From Anaerolineae bacterium (GTDB lineage Bacteria > Chloroflexota > Anaerolineae > B4-G1), in NCBI GenBank assembly GCA_030612185.1, contig JAUWOI010000029.1, forward strand, positions 1 through 17,518: 17,518 bases of DNA, given 5' to 3'. The notes under the pieces were generated by a model. It had not been told where the DNA came from. It saw only the letters and a program-made list of their open reading frames with translations, and did not search any database. Positions 1 to 6,743 of this stretch are shown piece by piece; the stretch's first letter is position 1; every line of letters starts with the position of its first letter. A program made the position numbers and the translations under genes.

Positions 1-37
1 TTTCTATGTTGGTGCCACTTAAACAGCAGCTAGCTGG

Positions 38-898
38 ATGACCTGCAACACCGTCAGCGGCAACTCGGCTTACAACGACGGCGGCGGCATCTATGCCGAC
101 GACAGCACGGTGAGCGGTAACACCGTCAGCGGCAACTCGGCTACCAACTCCTACCACGGCTACGGCGGCGGCATCTATGCTCGCAGCAGCAGCACGGTGC
201 TTACCAACACCATCACCGCCAACAGCGTCTCCGGGGACGACGCGCAGGGTGCAGGGGCATATATTGTCTCAGCCGATTTTCTCTACAACACTGTCGTCGG
301 CAACAGCGGGCCTGCCGGGTCCACCGTCGGTGGGGTGGAGATCAATGGTACGCCGCAGGTGCACTATAACAACTTCTACGGCAACGGGCCCTACGACGTA
401 GTTGTCCTCTCCTCGGACGACATCAGCGGTACCCACAACTACTGGGGCACGGTGTCCAGCGTGGACATCCTGGAGCAGGTCTACGACTGGTACGACGACA
501 GCAGCCGGGGTAAGTTCCTCTACGTTCCCTACTTGCAGGACCCCAGCCCGGACGCACCGTTTCCGCCGCCCATTGGCCTGACAGCCGACTTCCAGGATAG
601 CGGCGTCATCCTCTCCTGGGATGCGCATCCCAGTTTCACCACTGGCTGGGGGTACAAGGTCTACTATGATACCGACTCTTCTCTGCCCCCCTACGAGGGC
701 ACTGGCCTCAACGAGGGCGACTCGCCCATTGACGTAGGGGACGATACTTCGTACACCCTCACCGGCCTTGATCCCAGCCAAGACTACTACTTTGCCGTTA
801 CCGCCTACGACAACGAGGGCCACGAGAGTTGGTATTCCAACTTGGTACAGAAGCAAGGTGGCTACTGGGCCTATCTGCCTGTCGTTCTCAGGCAGTAA
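38..898 (+). CDS. Secreted right-handed beta-helix protein with C-terminal FN3 domain, 5' end lost
   Basis: Residues 1 to about 150 are Ser/Thr/Asn/Gly-rich beta-helix rungs of the NTVSGNSA and GGGIYA type. This is the parallel beta-helix (polymorphic membrane protein/pectate lyase-like) fold used in surface adhesins or polysaccharide-binding proteins. Residues about 175-275 form a fibronectin type III domain (SWDAHP, YYFAVTAYDNEG). The protein ends YWAYLPVVLRQ, a hydrophobic-plus-basic tail that I recall from many Chloroflexota secreted proteins and that may be a sorting signal. There is no signal peptide and no ribosome binding site before the ATG at 38. An in-frame TAA lies at 20-22 and the other two frames are also closed at the window edge. 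The first rungs are therefore probably out of frame upstream, and this looks like the 3' part of a broken gene. Fold assignment is confident; function is unknown. Confidence 0.6.
   Translation: MTCNTVSGNSAYNDGGGIYADDSTVSGNTVSGNSATNSYHGYGGGIYARSSSTVLTNTITANSVSGDDAQGAGAYIVSADFLYNTVVGNSGPAGSTVGGVEINGTPQVHYNNFYGNGPYDVVVLSSDDISGTHNYWGTVSSVDILEQVYDWYDDSSRGKFLYVPYLQDPSPDAPFPPPIGLTADFQDSGVILSWDAHPSFTTGWGYKVYYDTDSSLPPYEGTGLNEGDSPIDVGDDTSYTLTGLDPSQDYYFAVTAYDNEGHESWYSNLVQKQGGYWAYLPVVLRQ
47..142 (+). repeat. 24-bp exact direct repeat encoding beta-helix rungs
   Basis: Positions 47-70 and 119-142 are identical over 24 bp (beginning AACACCGTCAGC). They lie 72 bp apart, which equals 24 residues or about one rung of the encoded helix. 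Nucleotide identity between rungs suggests recent duplication or homogenisation of repeat units. Confidence 0.85.
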
Positions 899-899
899 G

Positions 900-1039
900 C
901 CATCGTACGTGATGCGCCCGTAGGCCTCCATCACCGCGTTCTTCTCGTCGGGCGTCAATCCTCCCACGGCCAGCACCAGCCAACCCAGCAAGTCGGTGGC
1001 CCCGGTGTAGTATCCTTCCTCGTCGTCGGGGTTGACATT
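900..1039 (-). pseudogene. Possible gene fragment of unknown family
   Basis: The gap between the beta-helix gene and the ABC transporter promoter can be read on the minus strand as an acidic/hydrophobic peptide including PDDEEGYYTGATDLLGWLVL and GLTPDEKNAVMEAYGRI. It has a stop immediately upstream (1040-1042) and runs into the antisense of the beta-helix gene downstream. Its composition looks protein-like, unlike the plus-strand readings. I do not recognise the family. It may be a remnant of a decayed gene, or chance. Confidence 0.25.
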
Positions 1040-1061
1040 TTACACGTTTTACGGTTATACT
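1032..1061 (+). promoter_or_regulatory. Sigma-70-type promoter of the ABC exporter-SIR2 operon
   Basis: TTGACA (1032-1037) is followed after 18 bp by TATACT (1056-1061), a full-consensus -35 and a 5/6 -10. The ABC start lies about 33 bp downstream, preceded by GGGAGGT at 1079-1085. Confidence 0.75.
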
Positions 1062-1093
1062 CATGCTCAGTACAAATCGGGAGGTAAATCTCT

Positions 1094-2839
1094 ATGGGCG
1101 TGCTGAAACGTCTCTTTGGCTACGTGCGACCGTATTGGAAGCCGCTGGTTGTTACGGGGGCCCTGTTGCTGCTTCGCACCGGCCTGAACCTGCTTCCGCC
1201 CCTCTTCCAACGGGAGATCGTGGACCAGGTGATCGGCGGCCGCGACCTGTCCCGTCTCGGCGTGATGATCGCCACACTGATCGGCGTGTACGCCGTCTTG
1301 CAGTTCGTGGACTTCGGCGACCTGTACGTGCGCCACGCGCTGGGCGAGCGCTTCATCTTCGATCTACGGGTGCGCATCTACGCCCACCTGCAACGACTGT
1401 CCCTCTCCTTCTTCGAACACACCTCCACTGGAGAACTGATGTCGAGGGTGACCAACGACGTCAACGCGCTGGAGCAGTTCGTCACCCACGGCGTCGCCCT
1501 CACGGCTGTGGACTTGCTCCGACTGCTGGGAGCGTCGGCGGTGTTGCTGGCGCTCGACTGGCAACTGGCGTTGGTCGTGCTGATCCCGCTGCCGGTTATG
1601 GCCTTCGGCTTGCGGCGCTTCAACCAACGTGCGCGTCCCATCTACCGCCGGGTGCGCGACCGGCTGGGCGACATCAACGCTAAATTGCAGGACAACCTGG
1701 CTGGCATCCGCGTCATCCAGGCCTTTGGACAGGAGGAGGCGGAACTGGCGCACTTCAGTGACACCAGCGAGCGCTACTATCGGGAACGGCTGCGGGGCCT
1801 CCGCACCTGGTCCACCTTCTTCCCTACCCTGCACTTCTTGGCCGCGCTGGGAGGCGTGCTGGTGCTCGGCTTCGGCGCGCGGCTGGTTGTCAATGACCAA
1901 CTGTCGTTGGGAACGCTGGTGGCCTTCATATCCTACACCATCTCTTTCTACGACCCTCTCCGGCGGCTGACGGAGGTGGATAACGTCTTCCAGCAAGCCA
2001 TTGCCGCCGGTGAGCGCATCTTCGAACTGCTGGACGAGGTGCCGGAGATTCAGGACGCACCAGACGCGGTCGCGCTGGACGAGATCGAGGGGGATGTGGT
2101 GTTCGACGACGTGCACTTCCGCTACGGCGACGGCGGGGAAGTGCTGCACGACGTCGAGTTCCGCATGGCTCCCGGTGAGGTGGTGGCGCTGGTCGGGCCT
2201 AGCGGGGCGGGCAAGACGAGCATCGCCAACCTGTTGTGTCGCTTCTACGATCCCGGCCACGGCCGCGTCCTGGTGGACGGCCACAACCTGCGGAGCGTGC
2301 AGATCCGGTCGCTGCGCCAGCACGTGGCTGTGGTGCTGCAGGACACCTTCCTGTTCAACACCACAGTGCGCGAGAATCTGCTCTACGGCAAGCCCGACGC
2401 CAGCGAGGAGGAGACGGTCGCCGCCGCGATGGTAGCCTACGCCCACGAGTTCATCCAGCAACTGCCGCAGGGTTACGATACCGAAATTGGCGAGCGGGGG
2501 GTGAAACTGAGCGGCGGGCAGAAGCAGCGGCTGGCGTTGGCGCGTGCTATCCTGGCCGACCCGCGCATCCTGATTCTGGACGAGGCCACATCGTCGGTGG
2601 ACGCCGAGGCGGAGTACCTGATCCAGCAGGCGCTGGAGGAGGTGATGAAGGGGCGCACGTCGCTGGTCATCGCCCACCGGCTAAGCACCATCCGCAACGC
2701 CGACAAGATCATCGCGCTGGAGGAGGGTCGCATCCGCGAGGTGGGCGACCACCACGAGTTGCTGGCCCGGGGTGGGTTGTATAGCCAACTGTATCAGCGG
2801 CAGTTGGAACTGGCGGCGACTGGGGCAGAGGAACAGTGA
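1094..2839 (+). CDS. ABC exporter, fused permease-ATPase half-transporter (MsbA/LmrA type)
   Basis: This is a type IV (exporter-fold) ABC half-transporter of 581 residues, the usual length, expected to work as a homo- or heterodimer in the cytoplasmic membrane. Residues about 10-310 hold the six-helix transmembrane domain. The nucleotide-binding domain shows Walker A GPSGAGKT (368-375), Q-loop Gln416, signature LSGGQ (472-476), Walker B ending Asp496-Glu497 and H-loop His528 in IAHRLST. All catalytic residues are present, so it should be active. The start is fixed by GGGAGGT eight bases upstream of the ATG and by the promoter at 1032. Its stop is overlapped by the GTG of the SIR2-like gene, so the two are co-transcribed and probably translationally coupled. 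The substrate cannot be read from the sequence: lipid, peptide or drug export are all possible. Confidence 0.93.
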   Translation: MGVLKRLFGYVRPYWKPLVVTGALLLLRTGLNLLPPLFQREIVDQVIGGRDLSRLGVMIATLIGVYAVLQFVDFGDLYVRHALGERFIFDLRVRIYAHLQRLSLSFFEHTSTGELMSRVTNDVNALEQFVTHGVALTAVDLLRLLGASAVLLALDWQLALVVLIPLPVMAFGLRRFNQRARPIYRRVRDRLGDINAKLQDNLAGIRVIQAFGQEEAELAHFSDTSERYYRERLRGLRTWSTFFPTLHFLAALGGVLVLGFGARLVVNDQLSLGTLVAFISYTISFYDPLRRLTEVDNVFQQAIAAGERIFELLDEVPEIQDAPDAVALDEIEGDVVFDDVHFRYGDGGEVLHDVEFRMAPGEVVALVGPSGAGKTSIANLLCRFYDPGHGRVLVDGHNLRSVQIRSLRQHVAVVLQDTFLFNTTVRENLLYGKPDASEEETVAAAMVAYAHEFIQQLPQGYDTEIGERGVKLSGGQKQRLALARAILADPRILILDEATSSVDAEAEYLIQQALEEVMKGRTSLVIAHRLSTIRNADKIIALEEGRIREVGDHHELLARGGLYSQLYQRQLELAATGAEEQ

Positions 2840-4698
2840 CGTCTGAAGTATCTATGCAACCGACCGGGCGACAGTTGGATTTCCTGTGGGAGGAAATCAG
2901 CACCGGGAACAGCGTGCTCTTTGTCGGGGCGGGCGTCTCATCCGGGCGCTTTCCCCGCTGGCAACACCTCATCAATCACTTGCGCGACGAGTTCGGCATC
3001 ACCAGCCAGGCCAGCGACGCTCTCGACATCCCTCAGTGGGTCGTCGAGGCCCACGGGCGTGCGGCGCTGGAGAGCCGGATGGTCGAGGTCTTCCGCGATC
3101 CATCCAAGGAACCGACGGAACTACAACGGCTGCTGGCCTGCTACCCTTTCGATATCGTCTTCACCACCAACTTCGATCAACTGATGGAGCAGGCATTGCA
3201 GGCGCAGGCGCACCAAGTCAACGTGGTCATTGAGGACAGCCAGGTGGGGCGCATCCGCAAGGATGATCGCGTGACCCTGGTCAAGATGCACGGCTGTGTC
3301 TCCGCGCCCGACACCATCGTCGTCACCCGCGACGACTACGAGACGTATGCCCAGCACCATCCGGCCATCGTCACTTACCTGCAATCGTTGCTGGCGACGC
3401 GCACGTTTCTCTTCGTCGGCTTCAGCCTCACCGATCCCAACTTCCGCGCCATCTATAGCACCGTTCAGCACGTGCTGGGTGCTTACCGTCGCTTCGCCTT
3501 CGCTACGATGCTGAAGAGGGGTCACAACCCCCACCTGTGGCGCTACTGGTATCGTAAACGGCTCATCCTCATCCCTCGCCAAGATAGCGACGCTGTGCGG
3601 GTCTTCTTAAACGCAGGGTTGCAGAAAGTAAACGCGCGGGTGGAACGACGCACCAATCTATACACTATGCTCTCCGCGCTGGAACAGGAAGGGAGCCGCG
3701 TCGGGCAAGCGATACGACAACTGGCCGAAGGTCTCCCCCACCTGGCGCAGGGAGTCCGTTTGCAGGATCAATCACCCGATTTCGGTGTCTCCTGGGAGGA
3801 TTACACGGCCGAGGAACTGCGGCGCGTCTACGCGCTGCACAACTTCCTCACGTTGATGGCCCGCATCGGACTGACGGTCCCAGCGAGGCTCTGGTTGCGA
3901 TTGGGTAACACGCTTTACGCACTGGAGAAGTGGCCGTTGGCCGTTGAAGCGTACCTCGCCGCGCGGCGTAGTTGGGATCAGGAGAGCGATAATATGCAGG
4001 AGCACCAGGTGCTCCACTACGCCCAGGGCAACCTGGCCCGCTGTTACATCGCCCTGGCCGACCGTCGTCGCAGTGAGGAGAGTCTGCAACTCGACGACCG
4101 GTTGGCCTCCGAGCAGGCGGAATATGACTGGGCCGAGGCACTGCTGCGTGAGATTATCCTTGAGCCACACGCCGCAGAACCGGCGCTGAATTGGGAATGG
4201 CTGGCGGTGCGCCCACCCGATCTGGAGGAGCACGCCTACGTGACCAATCGCTTGGCCGAGGCCGCCATCGCGCGGGGGCGGCTGGCACAGGCGATGGGAC
4301 TGTTGCAGCAATCCATTGTATGGCAGGAGCAGGGGGTCGAGCCGATCTACAAAGTCCATCTGAGCGGGCCGCCGCTGGCCTACGCGCTCAACAACCTGGC
4401 CAAGAGTTACCGCTTGCTGACCGAGATTCGTTGGGCGCAGGGGCAGTTCGAGGCGGCGCAGGAGTCTCTGAGACGGGCGTTGGCTTACTGTGCGTGGGCA
4501 GTCGAAGCGGACGCGGGCCTCCCCTTCCCCTACGGCCACGTCTGTGCGCTGCTTGGGCAAGCGCGGCGCTACCCGGGCGCCGACTGGGCCGCCGAGCGCG
4601 CTCTCTGGCGGGCGCGCGTTGAGGCGCAGGCCGCCCATTCTGGCATGGTGCTAGACGTAGGCCGGCTGCGACAGGAGTGGCCGGAATTCTGGGAATAG
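2836..4698 (+). CDS. SIR2-like (SIR2_2) NADase-fold protein with TPR-like C-terminal region
   Basis: Residues about 14-250 form a SIR2-like Rossmann domain. The motifs are GAGVS (31-35, NAD binding), TTNFD (110-114), KMHG (150-153, catalytic-type His152), VTRDDY (163-168) and FVGFSLTDPNF (193-203). This is the SIR2_2 branch found in bacterial immune proteins (ThsA, DSR, Avs effectors), which destroy NAD+ on activation, rather than deacetylases: the four zinc cysteines of sirtuins are absent. Residues about 330-610 are helix pairs resembling TPRs (LGNTLYALEKWPLAVEAYLA, YALNNLAKSYRLL), a probable sensor or oligomerisation part. GTG at 2836 overlaps the upstream TGA (GTGA); an ATG seven codons in is a weaker alternative with no good ribosome binding site. 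A role in abortive infection is inferred from family and context; the partner and trigger are unknown. Confidence 0.85.
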   Translation: MTSEVSMQPTGRQLDFLWEEISTGNSVLFVGAGVSSGRFPRWQHLINHLRDEFGITSQASDALDIPQWVVEAHGRAALESRMVEVFRDPSKEPTELQRLLACYPFDIVFTTNFDQLMEQALQAQAHQVNVVIEDSQVGRIRKDDRVTLVKMHGCVSAPDTIVVTRDDYETYAQHHPAIVTYLQSLLATRTFLFVGFSLTDPNFRAIYSTVQHVLGAYRRFAFATMLKRGHNPHLWRYWYRKRLILIPRQDSDAVRVFLNAGLQKVNARVERRTNLYTMLSALEQEGSRVGQAIRQLAEGLPHLAQGVRLQDQSPDFGVSWEDYTAEELRRVYALHNFLTLMARIGLTVPARLWLRLGNTLYALEKWPLAVEAYLAARRSWDQESDNMQEHQVLHYAQGNLARCYIALADRRRSEESLQLDDRLASEQAEYDWAEALLREIILEPHAAEPALNWEWLAVRPPDLEEHAYVTNRLAEAAIARGRLAQAMGLLQQSIVWQEQGVEPIYKVHLSGPPLAYALNNLAKSYRLLTEIRWAQGQFEAAQESLRRALAYCAWAVEADAGLPFPYGHVCALLGQARRYPGADWAAERALWRARVEAQAAHSGMVLDVGRLRQEWPEFWE

Positions 4699-4715
4699 CA
4701 GCCACCTCTTATCAC

Positions 4716-4744
4716 TTGACATCTCCTACTTGTGCTGCTATAAT
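4716..4744 (+). promoter_or_regulatory. Perfect-consensus promoter of the RHH/PIN toxin-antitoxin operon
   Basis: TTGACA (4716-4721), a 17-bp spacer and TATAAT (4739-4744) match the sigma-70 consensus exactly. A second TATAAT lies at 4750-4755 through an 11-bp tandem duplication. The promoter starts 18 bp after the SIR2-like gene stop. Confidence 0.85.
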
Positions 4745-4754
4745 GCTGCTATAA
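4733..4754 (+). repeat. 11-bp tandem repeat over the -10 element (possible antitoxin operator)
   Basis: TGCTGCTATAA occurs twice head to tail (4733-4743 and 4744-4754), duplicating the -10 region. RHH antitoxins commonly bind short tandem sites over their own promoter. The position suggests an autoregulatory operator, but binding is an inference. Confidence 0.6.
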
Positions 4755-4779
4755 TGGCTTGTTAGAAGGAGATAGCGAG

Positions 4780-5100
4780 ATGAGCGTGGATGTCAAGCGC
4801 ATCACGATTCGGGTTCCCCCGGCATTGCACCGGCAACTGCACCAGACTGCTGCTGACCAGTCGGTCTCTCTCAACACGCTGGCGGTCAGGGCACTGGAGG
4901 TCTGCATTGAGGGCATCCCAGCAGACCAGGAACGACTGCCGTTGCGAGAACTCAGCGCCCTCCTGGCCCCGGCCGCTTCAGCGGCCGAACTTACTGAAGA
5001 GGAATTGCTCCACCATGCTCGCCAGGTGCGCCGCCGCATCTGGCAGGAGCGGTACGAGAAGACTGTCCAGGCCCTTACTGCTCAGCAGGAGCCCGGGTGA
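4780..5100 (+). CDS. Ribbon-helix-helix (CopG/Arc/HicB-like) antitoxin
   Basis: This 106-residue protein has an N-terminal RHH DNA-binding fold: the strand VKRITIRVP, then ALHRQLHQTAADQSVSLNTL with the usual S-L-N turn before helix two. An acidic, helical C-terminal half (LTEEELLHHARQVRRRIWQE) probably wraps the toxin. The ATG at 4780 is chosen because AAGGAG (4766-4771) sits eight bases upstream; a TTG at 4759 would precede the ribosome binding site. Its TGA overlaps the GTG of the PIN gene (GTGA), the standard antitoxin-first arrangement. It should neutralise the downstream nuclease and repress the promoter at 4716. Confidence 0.85.
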   Translation: MSVDVKRITIRVPPALHRQLHQTAADQSVSLNTLAVRALEVCIEGIPADQERLPLRELSALLAPAASAAELTEEELLHHARQVRRRIWQERYEKTVQALTAQQEPG

Positions 5101-5618
5101 ACCCCATACGTGTCTTCCCAGACACTGGTGTGCTGCTGGCGATGATTGTCTTTCCCCGCGACCGAGCCGGTTCACCCACTTTGGCTGGCGAGGTACTCCA
5201 ACTCTACGAGGAGGGTGCTTTCGATCTGGTCATAGGCCAGGCAGTAATTGATGAACTGGACGAGGTGCTGGATGAGCGGTTCCCGAGACATCGGTCCAGG
5301 GCTGTGTCCCTGTTGATGCCTTTCGCTGAGCAGTTAGTCCGCTGGCCAACCCCGGCAGAAATCGCCACTGTCTTGCCCTTCGGCTTTGCTCAGGACAGGC
5401 CTTTCTGTAGCGATTCCTCCGATGCCCCTATCTTCGCCTCGACCATCATTGCTCAACCGGACATTGTGCTGTCTAACGACTTCCGTGCCTTCCACACTCC
5501 CCAGGCGAAAGCCTTCTGGAAAGATCACACCATCGCCGTCGAGAGCCTGTACGGGCTACTGTGTGTCTTCGGCCGGCGGGAGCGCAAGGGAGAGACCAAC
5601 CCGCCGGTCGAGGTCTGA
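5097..5618 (+). CDS. PIN-domain RNase toxin (VapC-like)
   Basis: A 173-residue PIN-fold protein expected to cut RNA with Mg2+. Acidic residues fit the PIN quartet: Asp9 in FPDTGVLLAM, Glu53 in VIDELDEVL, Asp109 in SSDAPIFAS and Asp128 in VLSNDFRAF. It starts with GTG inside the antitoxin stop, with no separate ribosome binding site, so it depends on coupling. Between the second and third acidic residues the protein carries about nine extra residues (PFGFAQDRP, 94-102) that look like a translated REP-type repeat. The core is in frame and unbroken, so it may still be active. Part of its C-terminus (KAFWK...VESLYG) is duplicated as a remnant near 6605. Confidence 0.85.
   Translation: MNPIRVFPDTGVLLAMIVFPRDRAGSPTLAGEVLQLYEEGAFDLVIGQAVIDELDEVLDERFPRHRSRAVSLLMPFAEQLVRWPTPAEIATVLPFGFAQDRPFCSDSSDAPIFASTIIAQPDIVLSNDFRAFHTPQAKAFWKDHTIAVESLYGLLCVFGRRERKGETNPPVEV
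5375..5400 (+). repeat. REP-like repeat unit inserted within the PIN toxin gene
   Basis: The 26 bp beginning GCCCTTCGGCTTTGCTCAGG match the general form of a dispersed CTTCGxCTxxGCTCAGG element that I recall from many environmental genomes. On the reverse strand it translates as the tell-tale VLSKAEG. It keeps the PIN frame open. Family identity is from memory and was not searched. Confidence 0.55.
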
Positions 5619-5718
5619 GTTTGTGGCCTCCAAGCGGTTGGGTGTGCGCCAGGCATCGGTGATTTCCCGGCAGTCGAATGGGGCTCAGCAATACTCTAAT
5701 GAAAAGCAGTTCATAGGC

Positions 5719-5747
5719 TTGCACTCTAAATCCCAATGTGCTAAAAT
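5719..5747 (+). promoter_or_regulatory. Promoter of the DUF433/DUF5615 pair
   Basis: TTGCAC (5719-5724), 17 bp, TAAAAT (5742-5747) form a good sigma-70-type promoter in the 253-bp gap between the two toxin-antitoxin pairs. Nothing else in that gap looks coding apart from a possible 19-codon leader at 5816. Confidence 0.55.
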
Positions 5748-5815
5748 GGGGCAAGTGGATCGTATGGCTCAAGTGAAACCGAGGTCTAACCCTGAGGCCA
5801 GGAACGAGGTGAGAG

Positions 5816-5875
5816 ATGACTAATGACTACCTGGTTCAGGTGGCCCTGGCAGATGTCCGGGAGGTAGGACGATGA
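5816..5875 (+). CDS. Possible 19-residue leader peptide coupled to the DUF433 gene
   Basis: An ATG at 5816 preceded by GAGG (5806-5809) opens a 19-codon frame (MTNDYLVQVALADVREVGR). Its TGA (5873-5875) overlaps the ATG of the DUF433 gene (ATGA). The ribosome binding site and overlap resemble a coupled leader, but a frame this short can occur by chance. No similarity is recognised. Confidence 0.3.
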   Translation: MTNDYLVQVALADVREVGR

Positions 5876-6216
5876 TACTGGAAGACTACTTTGACTTTCT
5901 CGCGCCCAACGACATTCGGGTGAAGGGCACCCGAGTGGGTATTGAGACCATCCTGTCTGATTACTTGGACCTGGGTTTGTTCCCCGAGCAGATTGCGGCT
6001 CGCTATCGGACACTTTCCCTTGAACAGGTGTATGCCACACTGACCTACTACTGGCGCAACCGTGAACAGGTGGGGGCTTATCTGCGTTCAGTGGACGAGG
6101 AGATAGAACGTCAGCGCCGCGAGCAAGACCTGCACCCAACGCCCGCGGTACAACGGTTGCGCGAACTGGCCCGACAACGTGAACAACAGCGTAGTCAGGT
6201 GGCATCAACTGTATGA
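5872..6216 (+). CDS. DUF433-family antitoxin (VapB45-like HTH)
   Basis: This 114-residue protein shows the DUF433 core: IRVKGTRVGIETILSDYLDLG, then PEQIAARYRTLSLEQVYATL and TYYWRN. It is a small winged-helix-like DNA-binding domain that acts as antitoxin to PIN-like toxins. The C-terminal third is a charged helix (DEEIERQRREQ) suited to toxin binding. GGGAGGT at 5859-5865, six bases before the ATG, fixes the start. Its TGA overlaps the ATG of the next gene (ATGA). The gene pair and order match known DUF433-DUF5615 modules. Confidence 0.9.
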   Translation: MILEDYFDFLAPNDIRVKGTRVGIETILSDYLDLGLFPEQIAARYRTLSLEQVYATLTYYWRNREQVGAYLRSVDEEIERQRREQDLHPTPAVQRLRELARQREQQRSQVASTV

Positions 6217-6581
6217 GCGCGGTTTGCTTTCTGCTGGACGAGCACGTTCCGCTCATCATCCAAGCACAATTGGAACAGATGGATCCTGGGATGCGTGTCT
6301 ACGCCATAGGTGATGGTGTTGCGCCTCCAAAAGGCACACCCGACCCGGACATTCTTCGCTGGATTGAGACACGTGGCTGTATGCTGGTTACCAACAATCG
6401 CGCCACGATGCCTGTGCACCTCCGGGCACATCTGGCCCAAGACCGGCACGTCCCTGGAATAGTACAGCTTCCCAGGCGGATGAACGTTGGCACAATCCTG
6501 GATGACCTATTACTCATCTGGGGTGCCAGCCTGCCGGGTGAATTTCAGGACCAGATTGCATATCTGCCACTCCGACGCTGA
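6213..6581 (+). CDS. DUF5615 PIN-like toxin
   Basis: A 122-residue protein of the DUF5615/Mut7-C-like PIN superfamily. It begins FLLDEHVP (Asp9, Glu10), continues PDPDILRWIETRGCMLVT, then NNRATMPVHLRAHL, and ends in a conserved-looking LLIWGASLPGEFQDQI segment. This subfamily typically follows a DUF433 antitoxin, as here with an ATGA overlap. It is expected to be a ribonuclease, though the active acidic set is less clear than in canonical PIN proteins: an Asn sits where a third Asp often lies (TNNR). Activity is inferred only from family and pairing. Confidence 0.88.
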   Translation: MSAVCFLLDEHVPLIIQAQLEQMDPGMRVYAIGDGVAPPKGTPDPDILRWIETRGCMLVTNNRATMPVHLRAHLAQDRHVPGIVQLPRRMNVGTILDDLLLIWGASLPGEFQDQIAYLPLRR

Positions 6582-6587
6582 GAACAA

Positions 6588-6661
6588 GGAATGACCTTGG
6601 TTAAAAAGCCTTCTGGAAAGAGCACAGGATCACCGTCGAGAGCCTGTATGGGCCGCTGTGA
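6588..6661 (+). pseudogene. Decayed 3' end of a second PIN toxin gene
   Basis: By eye, 49 of 56 bases of 6605-6660 match 5508-5563 of the intact PIN gene. The reading AFWKEHRITVESLYGPL followed by TGA parallels AFWKDHTIAVESLYGLL of the toxin. Upstream, a short NDLG stretch ends in TAA where the toxin has NDF and further residues, so the rest is deleted. The DUF433/DUF5615 pair is thus flanked by a toxin gene and a fragment of its paralogue. Confidence 0.75.
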
Positions 6662-6743
6662 TTGGCGCTGCTGAAACGCGAAGGTTCGAAAGGGCGAAGG
6701 ACACGAAGGCGTGTGGCGGTGTGCCTTAGGGCGAGACAAGATA

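Noticed and set aside
1364..2677. A 437-residue minus-strand open frame within the ABC transporter
   Set aside because: Antisense of conserved Walker A, signature and H-loop coding sequence; His/Gln-rich composition is typical of shadow frames.
5764..5823. Second 19-codon frame (MAQVKPRSNPEARNEVRDD) before the DUF433 gene
   Set aside because: No ribosome binding site and it overlaps the better-supported 5816 frame; probably chance.
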